From contig RSEF01000031.1 in assembly GCA_003993805.1 (NCBI GenBank), positions 58,777,671 through 58,841,670 on the forward strand: a stretch of 64,000 nucleotides of DNA, written 5' to 3'. Both the position numbers and the translations under genes were made by a program. Source of the stretch: Himantopus leucocephalus (Eukaryota > Chordata > Aves > Charadriiformes > Recurvirostridae). Under the pieces are notes generated by a model that was not told where the DNA came from, searched no databases, and was given only the letters and a program-made list of their open reading frames with translations. Below are positions 40,901 through 52,900 of the stretch, piece by piece (position 1 is the stretch's first letter; every line of letters starts with the position of its first letter).

Positions 40901-43900
40901 TCCAGGACTGGCGTATCTCTTGTGCTTGTGAACAGAAAATCCCACGGTAGCTCTTGAAAGAGACAGGTCTTATTTCATGACTGGTTGTGAGTAATGACAG
41001 TTCATATCCCAGAGATGACTGCATTTGGTCACACTGTTCAAATACATTTTATGTCATGTAACGGTTCAATGTCCCTTGATGTGTAGGGATTTCATATGCT
41101 TGTCACTTTGTAGCCTTGTTTATTCCTTCATTTGCTTGAAGGACAGAAAAGCTGGAAAATTCAGACCTGGGTCTTTGCAAAAATAATTTTCTTTTATTGA
41201 ACATGATTATCCAGGAAAGTTAGAAAGCTCCTAACAAATTATAGTGAATATTTATTGAATTTTTTCATCCCTTTTCGAAGATATGAAAACCCTCTGTCAA
41301 AATGCAGCCTGAGAGATGCGGTCAGTCTGAAACTGACATGTGAGACTTGAACAGATTGTTGTAATTTGTTTTGTCTTGAGCAGGGACAATGGCTGTCTCC
41401 AGGGCCACTTTGCCCAGAGCTTCTTTAAAACATGAAGATGTGTTATTTCTTCCTGTAGTCTGTAGTACTGCCTCTTTGCCCATTCCCTTTGTGATACCCT
41501 GGCCAAAGTAAGCAATCTCCATGCACAGCATAGCATCAGTTAGAAGCTCAGGGCTAGGGTATGATTTTGCATAAGCAGAAAAATACACAGATTTTTGTTT
41601 GCAGATAGATTTATATTGATGTATCTGAGGTTTGGATTGGCCTTTTTGTTGGTACTGGATTAGAGTAGACCAGAGAGGTTTTTCAGCTAAGTCTGTGTGT
41701 TTCTCTGTTGACCTTCCCTTTGATCTTTTTCCAGCATCAACACTCTTGTGAAGATCAGTAAAAGTGCCGGGTCTATGCTGAAACCTCATGCACCAAAACT
41801 TATCCCAGCCCTGCTGGAATCCTTGAGTGTGCTGGAACCTCAAGTCCTCAATTATTTGAGTCTTTGTGCAACAGATCAGGAGAAAGTAAGTGCAGTTACA
41901 ATGGGGAAAGTATCAACAGAACAGAGATAACCAAGATTTAAGCTTCATTCAGTGAACAGAAAAAGAACCGATTTGCTTGAGAAGTGTTTAAAGATGCAAG
42001 GAGAAATAGCTAATAAGTTACTAAAAAAATTTTGGTCATTGGAATGTGGCTGGACAAGTGTGGTGTTTTTTTTGAAGGGCTGGGATTTTTTTTATTCACT
42101 AAACCACCACATATTTCAGAAAGTGAAGAACAATCTTAGTAAGAACTGTTGTTAAATGTTAAACTTCAGCTCCATGTACAACTGTGAAACAGGTGAAGAG
42201 AGAGTGTAATAATTATCTGGAACGCACCTGTACTGTCAAACTTTGTTCTTCCTAGGGGATTAACTGCAGGACTTCTTCTAAATTAGGAGGTGTGCCATAG
42301 CACTATGGGCAGGAGGTGGATGTTGTCAGCTCCGTGTCCTTTAATATTTCTCAAAGAAACATATTAATCCGTAGCAGTCTTCTGAGAAGGTGACTGAAAT
42401 TCGCTGTTCAGAAGCAAATTTAGCTGATTTCATTGTGGGGAGGGAGAAGGGTCAAACTCTGTCCTTTGCAAATGAGAAAGCAGTGAACAATAGGTCAGAG
42501 TTGGATTTTTTTCTCCTTTTTCCCCCTTTTTTTCTTTCTTTCTTTTTTTTTTTCGTTTCCATGATGTTAGGGGCACATGGTTTACCTCCAGTACTCCAGC
42601 TAGAACATCCATCTGCCTCTGAAAGGGAGACATAGTCTGGAGATAATTACTTTCTGTCTGTATGCATCTGAAATGGATTTTTGTTTGAGTTGGTGAGGTA
42701 GTAAGTTATAGCTGATGTTGCCCTTTCCACTGTTTTTATGTTGAATTTACACTCGTTTTTTTTTTTCATCTTTTTTTAGACTGCAATGGATAGTGCCAGA
42801 CTTAGTGCTGTCAAGTCATCTCCCATGATGGAAACCATTAACATGGTAAGTACTTGATTCAGAAGGGTTCTGGTGTAACGTATGTTGTATGAGAAGAATA
42901 GGAATTGCAGTGGGAGCTTTACAGAATACCTCTTCAGGGTTCATTTTATTGTCACATCTCCATGTGGATGTCTGTCCACCTTCTTTTTCATGTGCTGACT
43001 TCTCTCATCCTGTCGGCACAGCTTGCTCCTCAGATCAGTTCTAAGTAACCCTGGCTCCATTTGTAGTCAGATGGATTGTTTCTCCACTGGAAGACCTGCC
43101 TGCTTTGATGAAGAGGGCATCTTTCAAGTGCTTCTCTTTGGCTGGGGGCTCAGCTGGTTCTGACTTATGCTAGCTGCCATTTCTCTTCATCTCTGGCCCA
43201 CAACTCCACAGCCAGCTTCTCAGCTGGGCCTCCAGCTGATGATAGTCATTGCTCTTAAGGCACAAATGCTGTCCAGCCCTTGCCTTGTGGTGCCTTAGAT
43301 ACCACTACTTGGTCCTTGCCAGTGCTTTGATGGTGGAGATATTCAGAGAAAATGCTGGTATCACTGAAGGCACTGTCAGCAGCTGGTGTTTGGCACCATA
43401 GTTTCCTGCTGCTGGAGGAGGAGTCACTGATGCCCAGACACTGTGCTGTAGGGTCTGTCTTGGCAGAGCTCCCTGCCCCCTGTAAGAGCCTGTCCCTTCC
43501 CAAAGAAAAGACCCCTCTTTCCTGCGCAGGCACTGCACGTAGCCAGGGGCGTGCGAGCAGGCAGGGGGGGTGAGTGCTGAGCAAGTTTTAGGGGATGCAC
43601 AGCTACCGGAGCTATTCTTGGAGATATTCTATAGTTTCCTGCGCTTATGGAAAAGTAACAACAGCAAGCCCTCCTGCACGTAACAGCGTGTGGAGCTGCG
43701 TTTTGGTGTCAGGTGGTGTGCTCTCTATAAATAGTGTGTAAAGAGGCTGGGGATGAACGGCTCCATGTAAAAGCGTACTCACTGCCACCCGCAGGCTGCA
43801 GCAGCTGCTGCTGTCCCTCCTGCAGGCCATGCCTCTGCCCTGCCAGCCCTGGGGGGACAGTTGTGCTGCCCCGATCAATGCTTGGGATTTCCTTGTGGAG

Positions 43901-46900
43901 GGGAGAGAGAGAGTATGGCTTCCCTCGAGCAGCGTGAAGATGTCCTGGCTTATGAGTAATCTCTCTATTCCTCTATATTCTGGGGCTTGCTGGGAGATTA
44001 TGTGATAGAATGGATTATTCTCTTCACCATACCAGTGCAGAGGGGGAAGTGACAGCAGATACGACTTCTGAACCTCAGAGAGGTTTACCTTCGGTTAGTA
44101 TGTGATCTTTGAATTTGCTAGAGGATGGATCTCCCCTCTGCAGTGTGCTACACAGAGTGCTGGAAACATGAGGCTTTCTGGTTTGCCCAGTGGCATTTTA
44201 GGCATAGGAGATTAGAAATTATACCAATAACATCCCTCTTGCACCTTTATGTCATTTATTCCACTTGTTTGTCTTGACCTGTTTAAAAACTGTCTTGACT
44301 AGTTTCATTTCGTTGTCTAGTTTGGATATGTTATTTCTTCAGGGTTCAGACAGTTGGGGGAATGTTGGGTTTTATCCTAAGATACGTGCACCTTTGCATC
44401 CCTTTCCCTCCCCAAAAGGAGTTCTTGCTAGTGTGTTACTTTCAGCTTTCTAAACAGTTGGAGTGCAGAAGTAGATGAGTTCCAGCAAATGATAACTTTA
44501 GCAGGGTCAGCTCAGCACAGAGGTGGGACAAGAGAATCTGTATGTGGTGGAAGCCACTTTGTGGTGCCTTTTTCCCACCATGCAGCAACTCTCATGATTC
44601 AGCTGAAGATCTGTCTGCAGAACTGTGGCAGGCCTCAGCTGCAAGTAGAGAAAATTAAGTCTGCCACCATTACTTTTCTTTTTTCTCCACCCCCCCACCC
44701 CATCCCTTGCCTTTCTTTAGAGCTTGCAGTATCTGGATGTGTCCGTCCTGGGTGAGCTGGTTCCCCGGCTGTGTGAACTGATCAAAAGTGGAGTAGGCCT
44801 TGGCACAAAGGTATGTCTGTGATTTTAATAGTTCATTTGGAAATGGAGAACAGAACACAGAGCAGTGTCAACATAAATACTGTTTTTTTGACTGTCACTT
44901 CTAAAGTGACATCTTGCGCTCATTCATACTGGAGTCATTTTACATCTGAGGATCAATCCACCTACGTGACTTGTGGTTTTCTGAACGTGTGCTGCCTTAA
45001 CCTCCCCTGGGCTACATGGCTGTTGTGCTCTGTGACATCTGAGTGCCGAGGGTTGTCCTTGATAGCTGTAAAGCTCCCAGGACCATCTATCCTGAGTGTG
45101 GGTCCTAGTAACTTTTTCACTTTGTTATTCAATTACTGTCATTCATTTGTTGCAAACTTGTTTTCTCCTTTACCCTTGGTTCCCAGTTCATCAGGGCAGA
45201 GGCTTGTTGAGACTAGATCGTGTCATACAAGTGCATGTGCACTTGCAAGCACCACAGCACATATTAACAGTAATAACCAGGAGCTAATATTGTTTTATCT
45301 CACCGTTGTTTTGCCTTGCAATCTTCCAGGGAGGCTGCGCCAGTGTAATTGTGTCATTAACTACACAGTGTCCTCAGGACTTAACACCTTATTCAGGTAA
45401 GGTTTGTTTCTAGTGCCAAGTTTTAAAGGTGCTTTTTCTTGCTGTTCTGTAGGTAGTATTTCCTTCCTGTTAACCTTTGATTTTATCACAGGAATGATCT
45501 TTGCATGTATATTTTTCTTAGAGAGCTGTTTGAAGTTGCCTTGTAGATGTGAGACTGGGATGCTGGGGGTAGGTCCTGGGGATGTTTACCAAGTTGGAAG
45601 AGGCAGAGGAAAGAGTTGAGGGAATTCACTAGTTCCCAGCAGGAACAGGTGGAAATACTTCCAGACTTTCAATGTCTGCATTAGTGCAGCACTATCGATA
45701 AGCACTTGTTCCTTCAGCTTGAGCTATGGGACAACCATAAACAGGGACTTTGCTTCCTTGGGTCTCTTTACAATTTATTGTGATTTGATAGTAGAAAGAA
45801 GGTCACCTTTCTGTTCCAAAATAGAAATAAAGCTGAAAGCATGATCAGCTGGGTGCTCACGTACAGGAGCATTATGGATGGGGCTTTGAGTAACCTGGTC
45901 TGGTGGGAGGTGTCCCTGCCCAGGGCAGGGGGGTTGGAACTATATGATCTTCAAGGTCCCTTCCAAACCAAACCATTCCATGATTTTATGATTATCAGTC
46001 CAGGTGTGCAGGCTGGGGCTGGCAAACCACTAATTTCTGCTGAGCCTTGCTGTGTTATGCTGTGCAATTGCTTAAACATAAGGAGCAGACAGACTATAAC
46101 CCTGCAAACATGCGATGAGGAAAAATGCATAAATTCAGACAACCTAATGAAATGCGGGCTGTTGTAATTCTTGCCACAGCAATAAAAACATGATACTTCT
46201 CTTCCAACAGGCAAACTTATGAGTGCATTACTTAATGGCCTGACTGATCGCAACAGCGTGGTACAGAAGTCTTTTGCCTTTGCTATGGGGCATCTAGTCC
46301 GGGTGAGTTGGGGTTTGAGATGGTTTTAGGTTTTATTTGACTTTTCTGTTGTTGGGTTGGGGTTTTTTTTGAAGCGTTTGAGTGATTTGAGTCTCTTCCC
46401 TGTTTCAGACTTCCCGGGACAGTAGCACAGAGAAGCTGCTGCACAAACTCACCAGTTGGTACATGGAGAAGGAAGGTATGTTGCTTTTGGGGTGTTCAGT
46501 TACAGAATACAGTGTAGAAAAGGTTCCTGGTGATAGCAAAAGCTGGTAAAGAAACATTTCTATATCGTGATGCTTGGTTTCACTGGCTGAGTAATTCCCA
46601 TGCATCACTATACAATATTGTGCATTCCTCTGTTTCCCAAGAGGTAGACGAAGCTGCTAAAGGAAAATTCTGCTTCCCCGTCATAACGTGTGATTGTTTT
46701 GCTCCTTCAGAGCCAGTTTATAGAACAGGCTGTGCTTTAACTGTGCATGCTATGGGCCGCTACAGTCCAGACGTAGTGAAGAACCATGCCAAACATGTGC
46801 TGCCATTGGCTTTTCTTGGCATGCATGAGGTTCCCGATGAAGAGAAAGGAGAGAAGGAGAATTCTACTCTGTGGACTGAAGTTTGGCAGGAAAATGTACC

Positions 46901-49900
46901 TGGTAAGTTGCACTAAGAGTGGTAAAAGCTTTCTGGGAAGTATGGGGTAAGAAATATCATGCTTTCTGGAAATTCATTTTAGAAATACAGAGTTCCCATG
47001 GTAAGAGATTTGGGAAGCTTGTTTCCATTTTCTTCCTTGCTGAAGATGTCCTGTATGAATTTCAGCAGGTTATTCTCTTTGTGGCTATTTAAAATAATTA
47101 CAGAGGTGTTGATCGCTAAGGATACACAGACACAGTCAGAAGTATTTTAGGTTGTGAGGCACTGAATGCCACTCTAATATGGCCCTGATTGTGGTGCAGA
47201 TAGCTGGACATCTTTGGAAATTTCGATGGCTGCTGCACACTCTGAAGTTACAGGGGACTTTGGCCTATATCTCAGTTTGTAGATCTCTCTGGTGATCCCT
47301 GTGGGCTTAACCTCAATGAATGAATCTACTCTGTAGAAGGGCTATTTTACCATGCTTTCTGTCTGTAGAGGAAGATACGGATGCATGGTGAAATGGTTTT
47401 GCTGGCACCTTCTCTGACCTGATTTCAGATCTGGTCCCTTAGTCACCAGATTACTTTTCTGGAGTTTGTGAAAGGACCTGCAAAAAGGTTTTCCAGTGAC
47501 CTGTTCTTGTTAAAAAAAAAAAAATCCTTAGAAACAGGCTAACACAATGCTCAGTGTCTGCCATATGGAAGGATTGAGATAAGATCTTTGTCTAGATATA
47601 TGCTAAAGATTTTAATTGGAAGCATCTAGAAAACAGAACCCATCTTCAGTCAGCCTGAGAGGTATTCTTCACCCCTTTGCCTGAAGTAGGCCTTGCTGAT
47701 ATGTTTCACGGCCAAAAAAAGATAAATCTGTAACTGCTTTTTTTTCTTTTTAAATAAGACCAGATTTTTGTTTGTTATGTGGCAAAATTACAGTTTTCCT
47801 CTGTTTGACATGCAGGTACTCAGGGTGGCATCAGACTGTATATGCAGGAGTTGATAACCATAACCCAGAAGGCTCTGCAGTCCCAGTCCTGGAAGATGAA
47901 AGCCCAGGGAGCAGCTGCCATGGCATCAATTGCCAAACAGGCAGGCTCCCTTGTACCGCCGCATCTGGGAATAGTGCTCTCCGCACTGCTGCAAGGTCTG
48001 CCAGGGAGAACCTGGACTGGGAAGGTAAAAAAGCAACTGGCACCTCCTGGATCGCTGTGAGCACCAGCATGTGGCCCTCAAGCCAAGAGATGCAATGTTG
48101 TCTGCTGCAGAGCAGCACGTGTAGGAACTCTGGCTTAGGGAGTCTGCCTTTTGCCCTGCATTTAGCAGGTACAAAAATGACAGGGAAGATAAGTGAGTGG
48201 AGTCCAGATTGCTTCCCACTTAGACTACTTCCACTGCACCATATTCTAGCCTTGAGGTTAGAGGTGCTGCAAGGCCCCGTTCCACTGCCGGTTCAGTGCA
48301 GATGGAAAGCCAAGTCGTCTGCAGCCTCTACAGCGGGAGTGGCAGGAGGCAGACTTTGCTTCTCTAGGCTAATGTCGTAGGCGTATTTCCCCACTGCCTC
48401 TCGCAGTGTAGTACAAAGGTTTCCCCTGTGCGGCAGGACTGTGTCATTTGGCTGTGTAGCATTTCTCAGTGTTATCTGTTTTACTCATTGCAGGAGGAGC
48501 TGTTAAAGGCCATTGCCAGTGTCGTCTCTGCATGCAAGTAAGTGTCTTGAAACAGGTGGTACTCTCAGGATCTGGGATCTCAAAAAGGAGGTTGTTGCAC
48601 AGTGTTGTCGCCTGTCTGGTGCTAAGGAGAATCTAGAAGGTTGTGAACACCATCCTGATCTCCCATCAGCATGTGAGGAGTCTCTCTCCACTCTGCTTGT
48701 CAATGTGTGGGTCACTGGTGAGAGCTGGGAGGGGCAAGTGATGCTTCAGAGGGACCTGCAGAAGTAATTGGTTGATTTAGGGCAAGGAAGAGGATGTTGA
48801 GAGGCCAGAATTGCTAAGAGGAAAGAAGAGACTAAGGGCAAGGGTGGACATCTGAAAGGGGAACACAGAGGAAGAGGTAGAAGAGCGAGGGGGGAAAGTG
48901 CATGGGAAGCGTATGAGGAAAGACAGGAAAGAAAACCAGGGAGATCAGACAGGGTAAGAGCAAAGAAGAGCACCGGAGTCTAACTTCAGTTACAACAGTT
49001 GATAGGCAACCCTGTACCTGGACACAGGAATTACATCCTATCTGTGGGAAACGTGGTGTTTGGGAAGGGATTAATGTGGGTCTGACTGATAGTTTTTGTG
49101 TGCCTTGTGTTTCAGTGCAGAGCTGCTGAAGTCAGTGCCTGGCCAGCCCACCATCAGTGATATTGTCCAGGCTGTCCTGAAAGAATGTCGGAAAGAGAAC
49201 CTAAAGTATAAGATGGTGGCACTGCGCTGTGCGGCTGGGGTGCTGCAGGCAACAAAGGAAGACCGGTTCCAGGAGCTGGCAGATATCATCTTTCCCATGA
49301 TAAAGAAGGTGACAGTTCAGCTTCTTGAGTTTTCCCTCTTTCAAAGCAAAACACCCAAGTGGTGACAATCTGTCTGATGCTGTTCAGTACATGCCAGGCT
49401 TCTGCCCAGAAGGCTGCTGATGTGAGGAATACCCCACACTCAGGCAGATCCTTGGTGAGCCCTGGGGGAGTTTTCCCTGTGCTGCCCAAATCCTAAATTA
49501 GCAGTCCATAAGCAGTCCTTCCTGTGGTGTCCAGCACTGCCCTAATACAGCATTAAAAGTTAATTCCTGGCTGCTCTACAGTCAGCCGGGGACTGCTAGG
49601 AAGCTGTGCAAAGAGCTTCTGTTTAGTATCTGCAGTGCTTTGCAGCTCTGCACGTGGGACTCGTATAGCACAGGGAGATGTTTGGATGCAAGGCCACGGA
49701 GCCTGCTGTGCACTTCTGCAGGCTGCCAGTAGCGCCAGAGCTGCTGGTGGCCAAGGGGACCTGTGCTCCGTCTGTATGGAGGCACTGACTGGGTACAAGG
49801 ACTGGTGTGCACAGACTGCAAGGAAAGACTGAATTGCACTGAAGCCTGTGGCGAGCCTGCCCTCATCCTTCTGTCGATCATACCTTCCCCCCATGGCCTC

Positions 49901-52900
49901 CGCAGAACTCTCTTGAGAGCATGGGAACGGGTTTACCAAAGCATGACGAAGAGGACGAGGACATGAGGGAGAAAGAGGTGCAGATGGAGTCCCTGATCTG
50001 TGCCTTCGAGACCCTGGGCAAAGCCTGGCCAAGGAGCCCGGAGACACAGCGTAAGTCAGCTAACGGTGTTCAGAGTGAACTTTTTGGGCTCTTAACCGTT
50101 TCTTCTCAGAATGAAAAGGGGGAGGAGGGATGGACAATGGAGATCACATGTGGAGTGGGGAGGCTTTTGAGGAGGTGCAGGATCTCACTGCCTGCAGCTT
50201 GCAGTATCTTCAGTGAGAAAGCTGCCCCAACAGCTTTCCCACAGAGTAGCCCATCCTTGGGGAAATTCCTTTGCTGTTGTCTTAAATTCACTTCACCAAA
50301 CTGTTGTGAGTTTGTGGAGATATGCAGGATGCCTGAGGTGGCTTGCCTAATCAAAAGCAGCTGAGTTCTACTGCTCACATTTATGTTTGCATCAAAGCTG
50401 GTACAAGGTGGAGGAAATGGATATATCTGAAAAAACCCCAGGTTGCTTCTGTTAGCATGCCAAAATGTGTAATGCAGCTGTTTTATCTTCCAGTGTTTGT
50501 TAATGAGAATGTTGATGTGGTGAAGGTTGTCAGGGTCACCTGATGTTGACTTGCTCATATGCAGTGACTGGCTTGATGTCACTTGGAGAGGAGCACATGG
50601 AACACCTGGCAGACAGAGCAGGAAGTGTTTCCTTCTGCCTTTCCTCGTGGTAACGCAATGACATCCTTATTTTTCTGTAGGTTGCTATCGCCAAGAGTTT
50701 TGCAAGTTAATGTGTGACCGTCTGAAACTCAGCACATGGAAAGTGCAGCTTGGAGTGCTACAGGCCATGAATGCCTACTTTCAAGGGTAATTCTCCTTTC
50801 TGCAATCTGCTTCGATGATGTTTCTTTTCTTTGTTGCTTCGAACTGTTCGATGCAGTTGAGGATGACAGTGTGTTCTCAGAAGTTGAGCAGGCTTCTGTC
50901 CCACTGGTGCGGGGTGTCTGACAGTGTTTTTGCATTTGACAGGCTAATGCTGTTTGATGAGGAGCACTCAGACCCTGTGGCTTTGACAGAAATACTGTTG
51001 GAAACCTGTTCATCCATCACCCATTCTTTAGGTAAATGGACTTTTCCTGGTTTGTGGTCGATGATGAATTGCTTGTTAATACATTCCTCCTCCGGGGGTT
51101 GGCTGGTAGAGGAAGTGCAGAATAAGCCTAAGCTGTCAGAGATAGTATTTTTCCCTTCCTTGCACTGCACTGCGGTAATTCCGATTTTGCAGTAGATGTT
51201 GAAGACAGTACTGTGCAGGGTGCTGTGCACAGACAACTAAATTCCTCTGGTGCAAGAGAGCTTTGAAAGGGGAGGGAGAGGTGGACACCAGACTCCTGTG
51301 CATGCAGCCTCTCAGGAGTGCAAAGTGGAAATGTAGTAATTTTCTCCATGCAGAAGATAGACCCCACCTAATCAAGCTATTACTGATTTAATGAAACACA
51401 GGTTTTTCTCCTCCACAGTTCAGACTTCTTGGATAAATATGCATTGGAGAGACCCAAAATTTTCTCAAACAGCCAGTGCGTAAGGCTCCAAGGCTTTGAG
51501 GCAGTTTGTGCTCTCCCTGAGCAGAGTGCCCATGGGGCTGTAAGTGCTACCTATGTAATGTTGACAGTCGTGGGGCTGCTTATGACTTTGGTAGTGTGCC
51601 CACTTGTCCTGTGGCTGTAACAGTGCCCCAAGTTTCCTGACACCTCCATGTGGCTCTTGTTTCTGGTATGCCTAAAGGCAGCACCTACTTCAGAGCTAGC
51701 TATGAATCCAGAGACCCCTTTGGGGAAAGTTTCTTTTAACTATAAATCAATCCTCCTGGAATAAGACTTTAACAAGATTTTAGCTCAGGAGACCAAATAA
51801 CTTTGTGACAAGCTTGTACTTGATGGCATAGGATTTATGTACCCTCATGTAATGCTACTTGTTAAAATTTGGATGGTCTATAGCCATTACAACTTACCAA
51901 AAGAACAGTCTGTTATGCACAGAAGTTGTGATCACATTGCAGCTATGCCAGCGTTGTTCCCTTTCAACGTGTCTGAGGAACAGTAGTGCTGTGGTAACAG
52001 CAGAGGCGATGCACAAGGCTGGGTCGCCTTCTCAACCTCTAGTTGGTCACTTCCTGCCATCCAGATGTGTCTCATTGAGGAGCACTGCAGACTGACAGCA
52101 CAAACGAGCTCAGTGACTGCTGTTTGTACAGTTAGTGTGCCTTTGGTTCTCAGTGTGGTTGTGGGGTTTTTTGTTTNTTTTTTTTTTTTAAATCCCTTAG
52201 AAAACAAAAGCTACACGTCCATAAGAACAGAAGCTTTGTCTGTGATACAACTGCTGCTCACCAAACTGCAAGGTGAGACTTTTTGCTTGCCACCTGGGAG
52301 AGCCACTGTTTGGTAAAGAAGGCACCTGGCTGTGTGGCCTGGAACCCTGGAGAGATGGCATTACCTTCTGCTTGCAGCACTGGGTGATTTCGGGGCGGTG
52401 GGGACTTGGAGTTCCGTGCTTGGTGACTCAGGAAACGTGGAGAGGGCGTGAAGTAACTGTGGATAAAGTCAAGGTCTATAGTACTGTTGGATACTCCTTG
52501 CATGAGGAAAATGTCCAGCAAGGAGTGTTCCAGGGAGAGCACACAGGACTGTGTGTTGTCTGATTCTGCATTATGTGCAAGCTCCATAGAGGGGAGAGCT
52601 CCTCTTTGTGCACAAGAGTTATTTTTACCCTTTCAGTGCCAAGTTTAGTTCTTTATTGTCAGTTTAGGACTTAAGCCTTGCAGAATTTATTTCGGAGAAT
52701 AAGTCTACTTAGGTCTCAAGGTCATACGTGTCTGCACTTGTTCTGTAGCGAATGGTTTCTTTGGATTTCTGTTATGCACCTCATGTTTCCTTTATTCTAG
52801 TAAAAATCTTCCATTACTTCAAGCAGTTGTGAAGTGGGAAACATTTGGTTCTTCAGGCCCTTGTTTTCCCATGTTGTAGGCCTAGACCATCAAGCCTAGT

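Noticed and set aside
41322..41843. 173-codon antisense open frame
   Set aside because: Antisense to ECPAS intron and exon 34, with no family resemblance.
44813..45400. 195-codon open frame on the + strand
   Set aside because: It crosses an intron and exon 37 in the wrong frame for ECM29.
47772..48380. 202-codon open frame on the + strand
   Set aside because: It is a different frame overlapping real ECPAS exon 41 and running into the next intron.
49553..50047. 164-codon antisense open frame
   Set aside because: It is the antisense shadow of exon 44 and adjoining GC-richer intron.
50106..50582. 158-codon antisense open frame in an ECPAS intron
   Set aside because: No recognisable domain and no promoter or poly(A) context.
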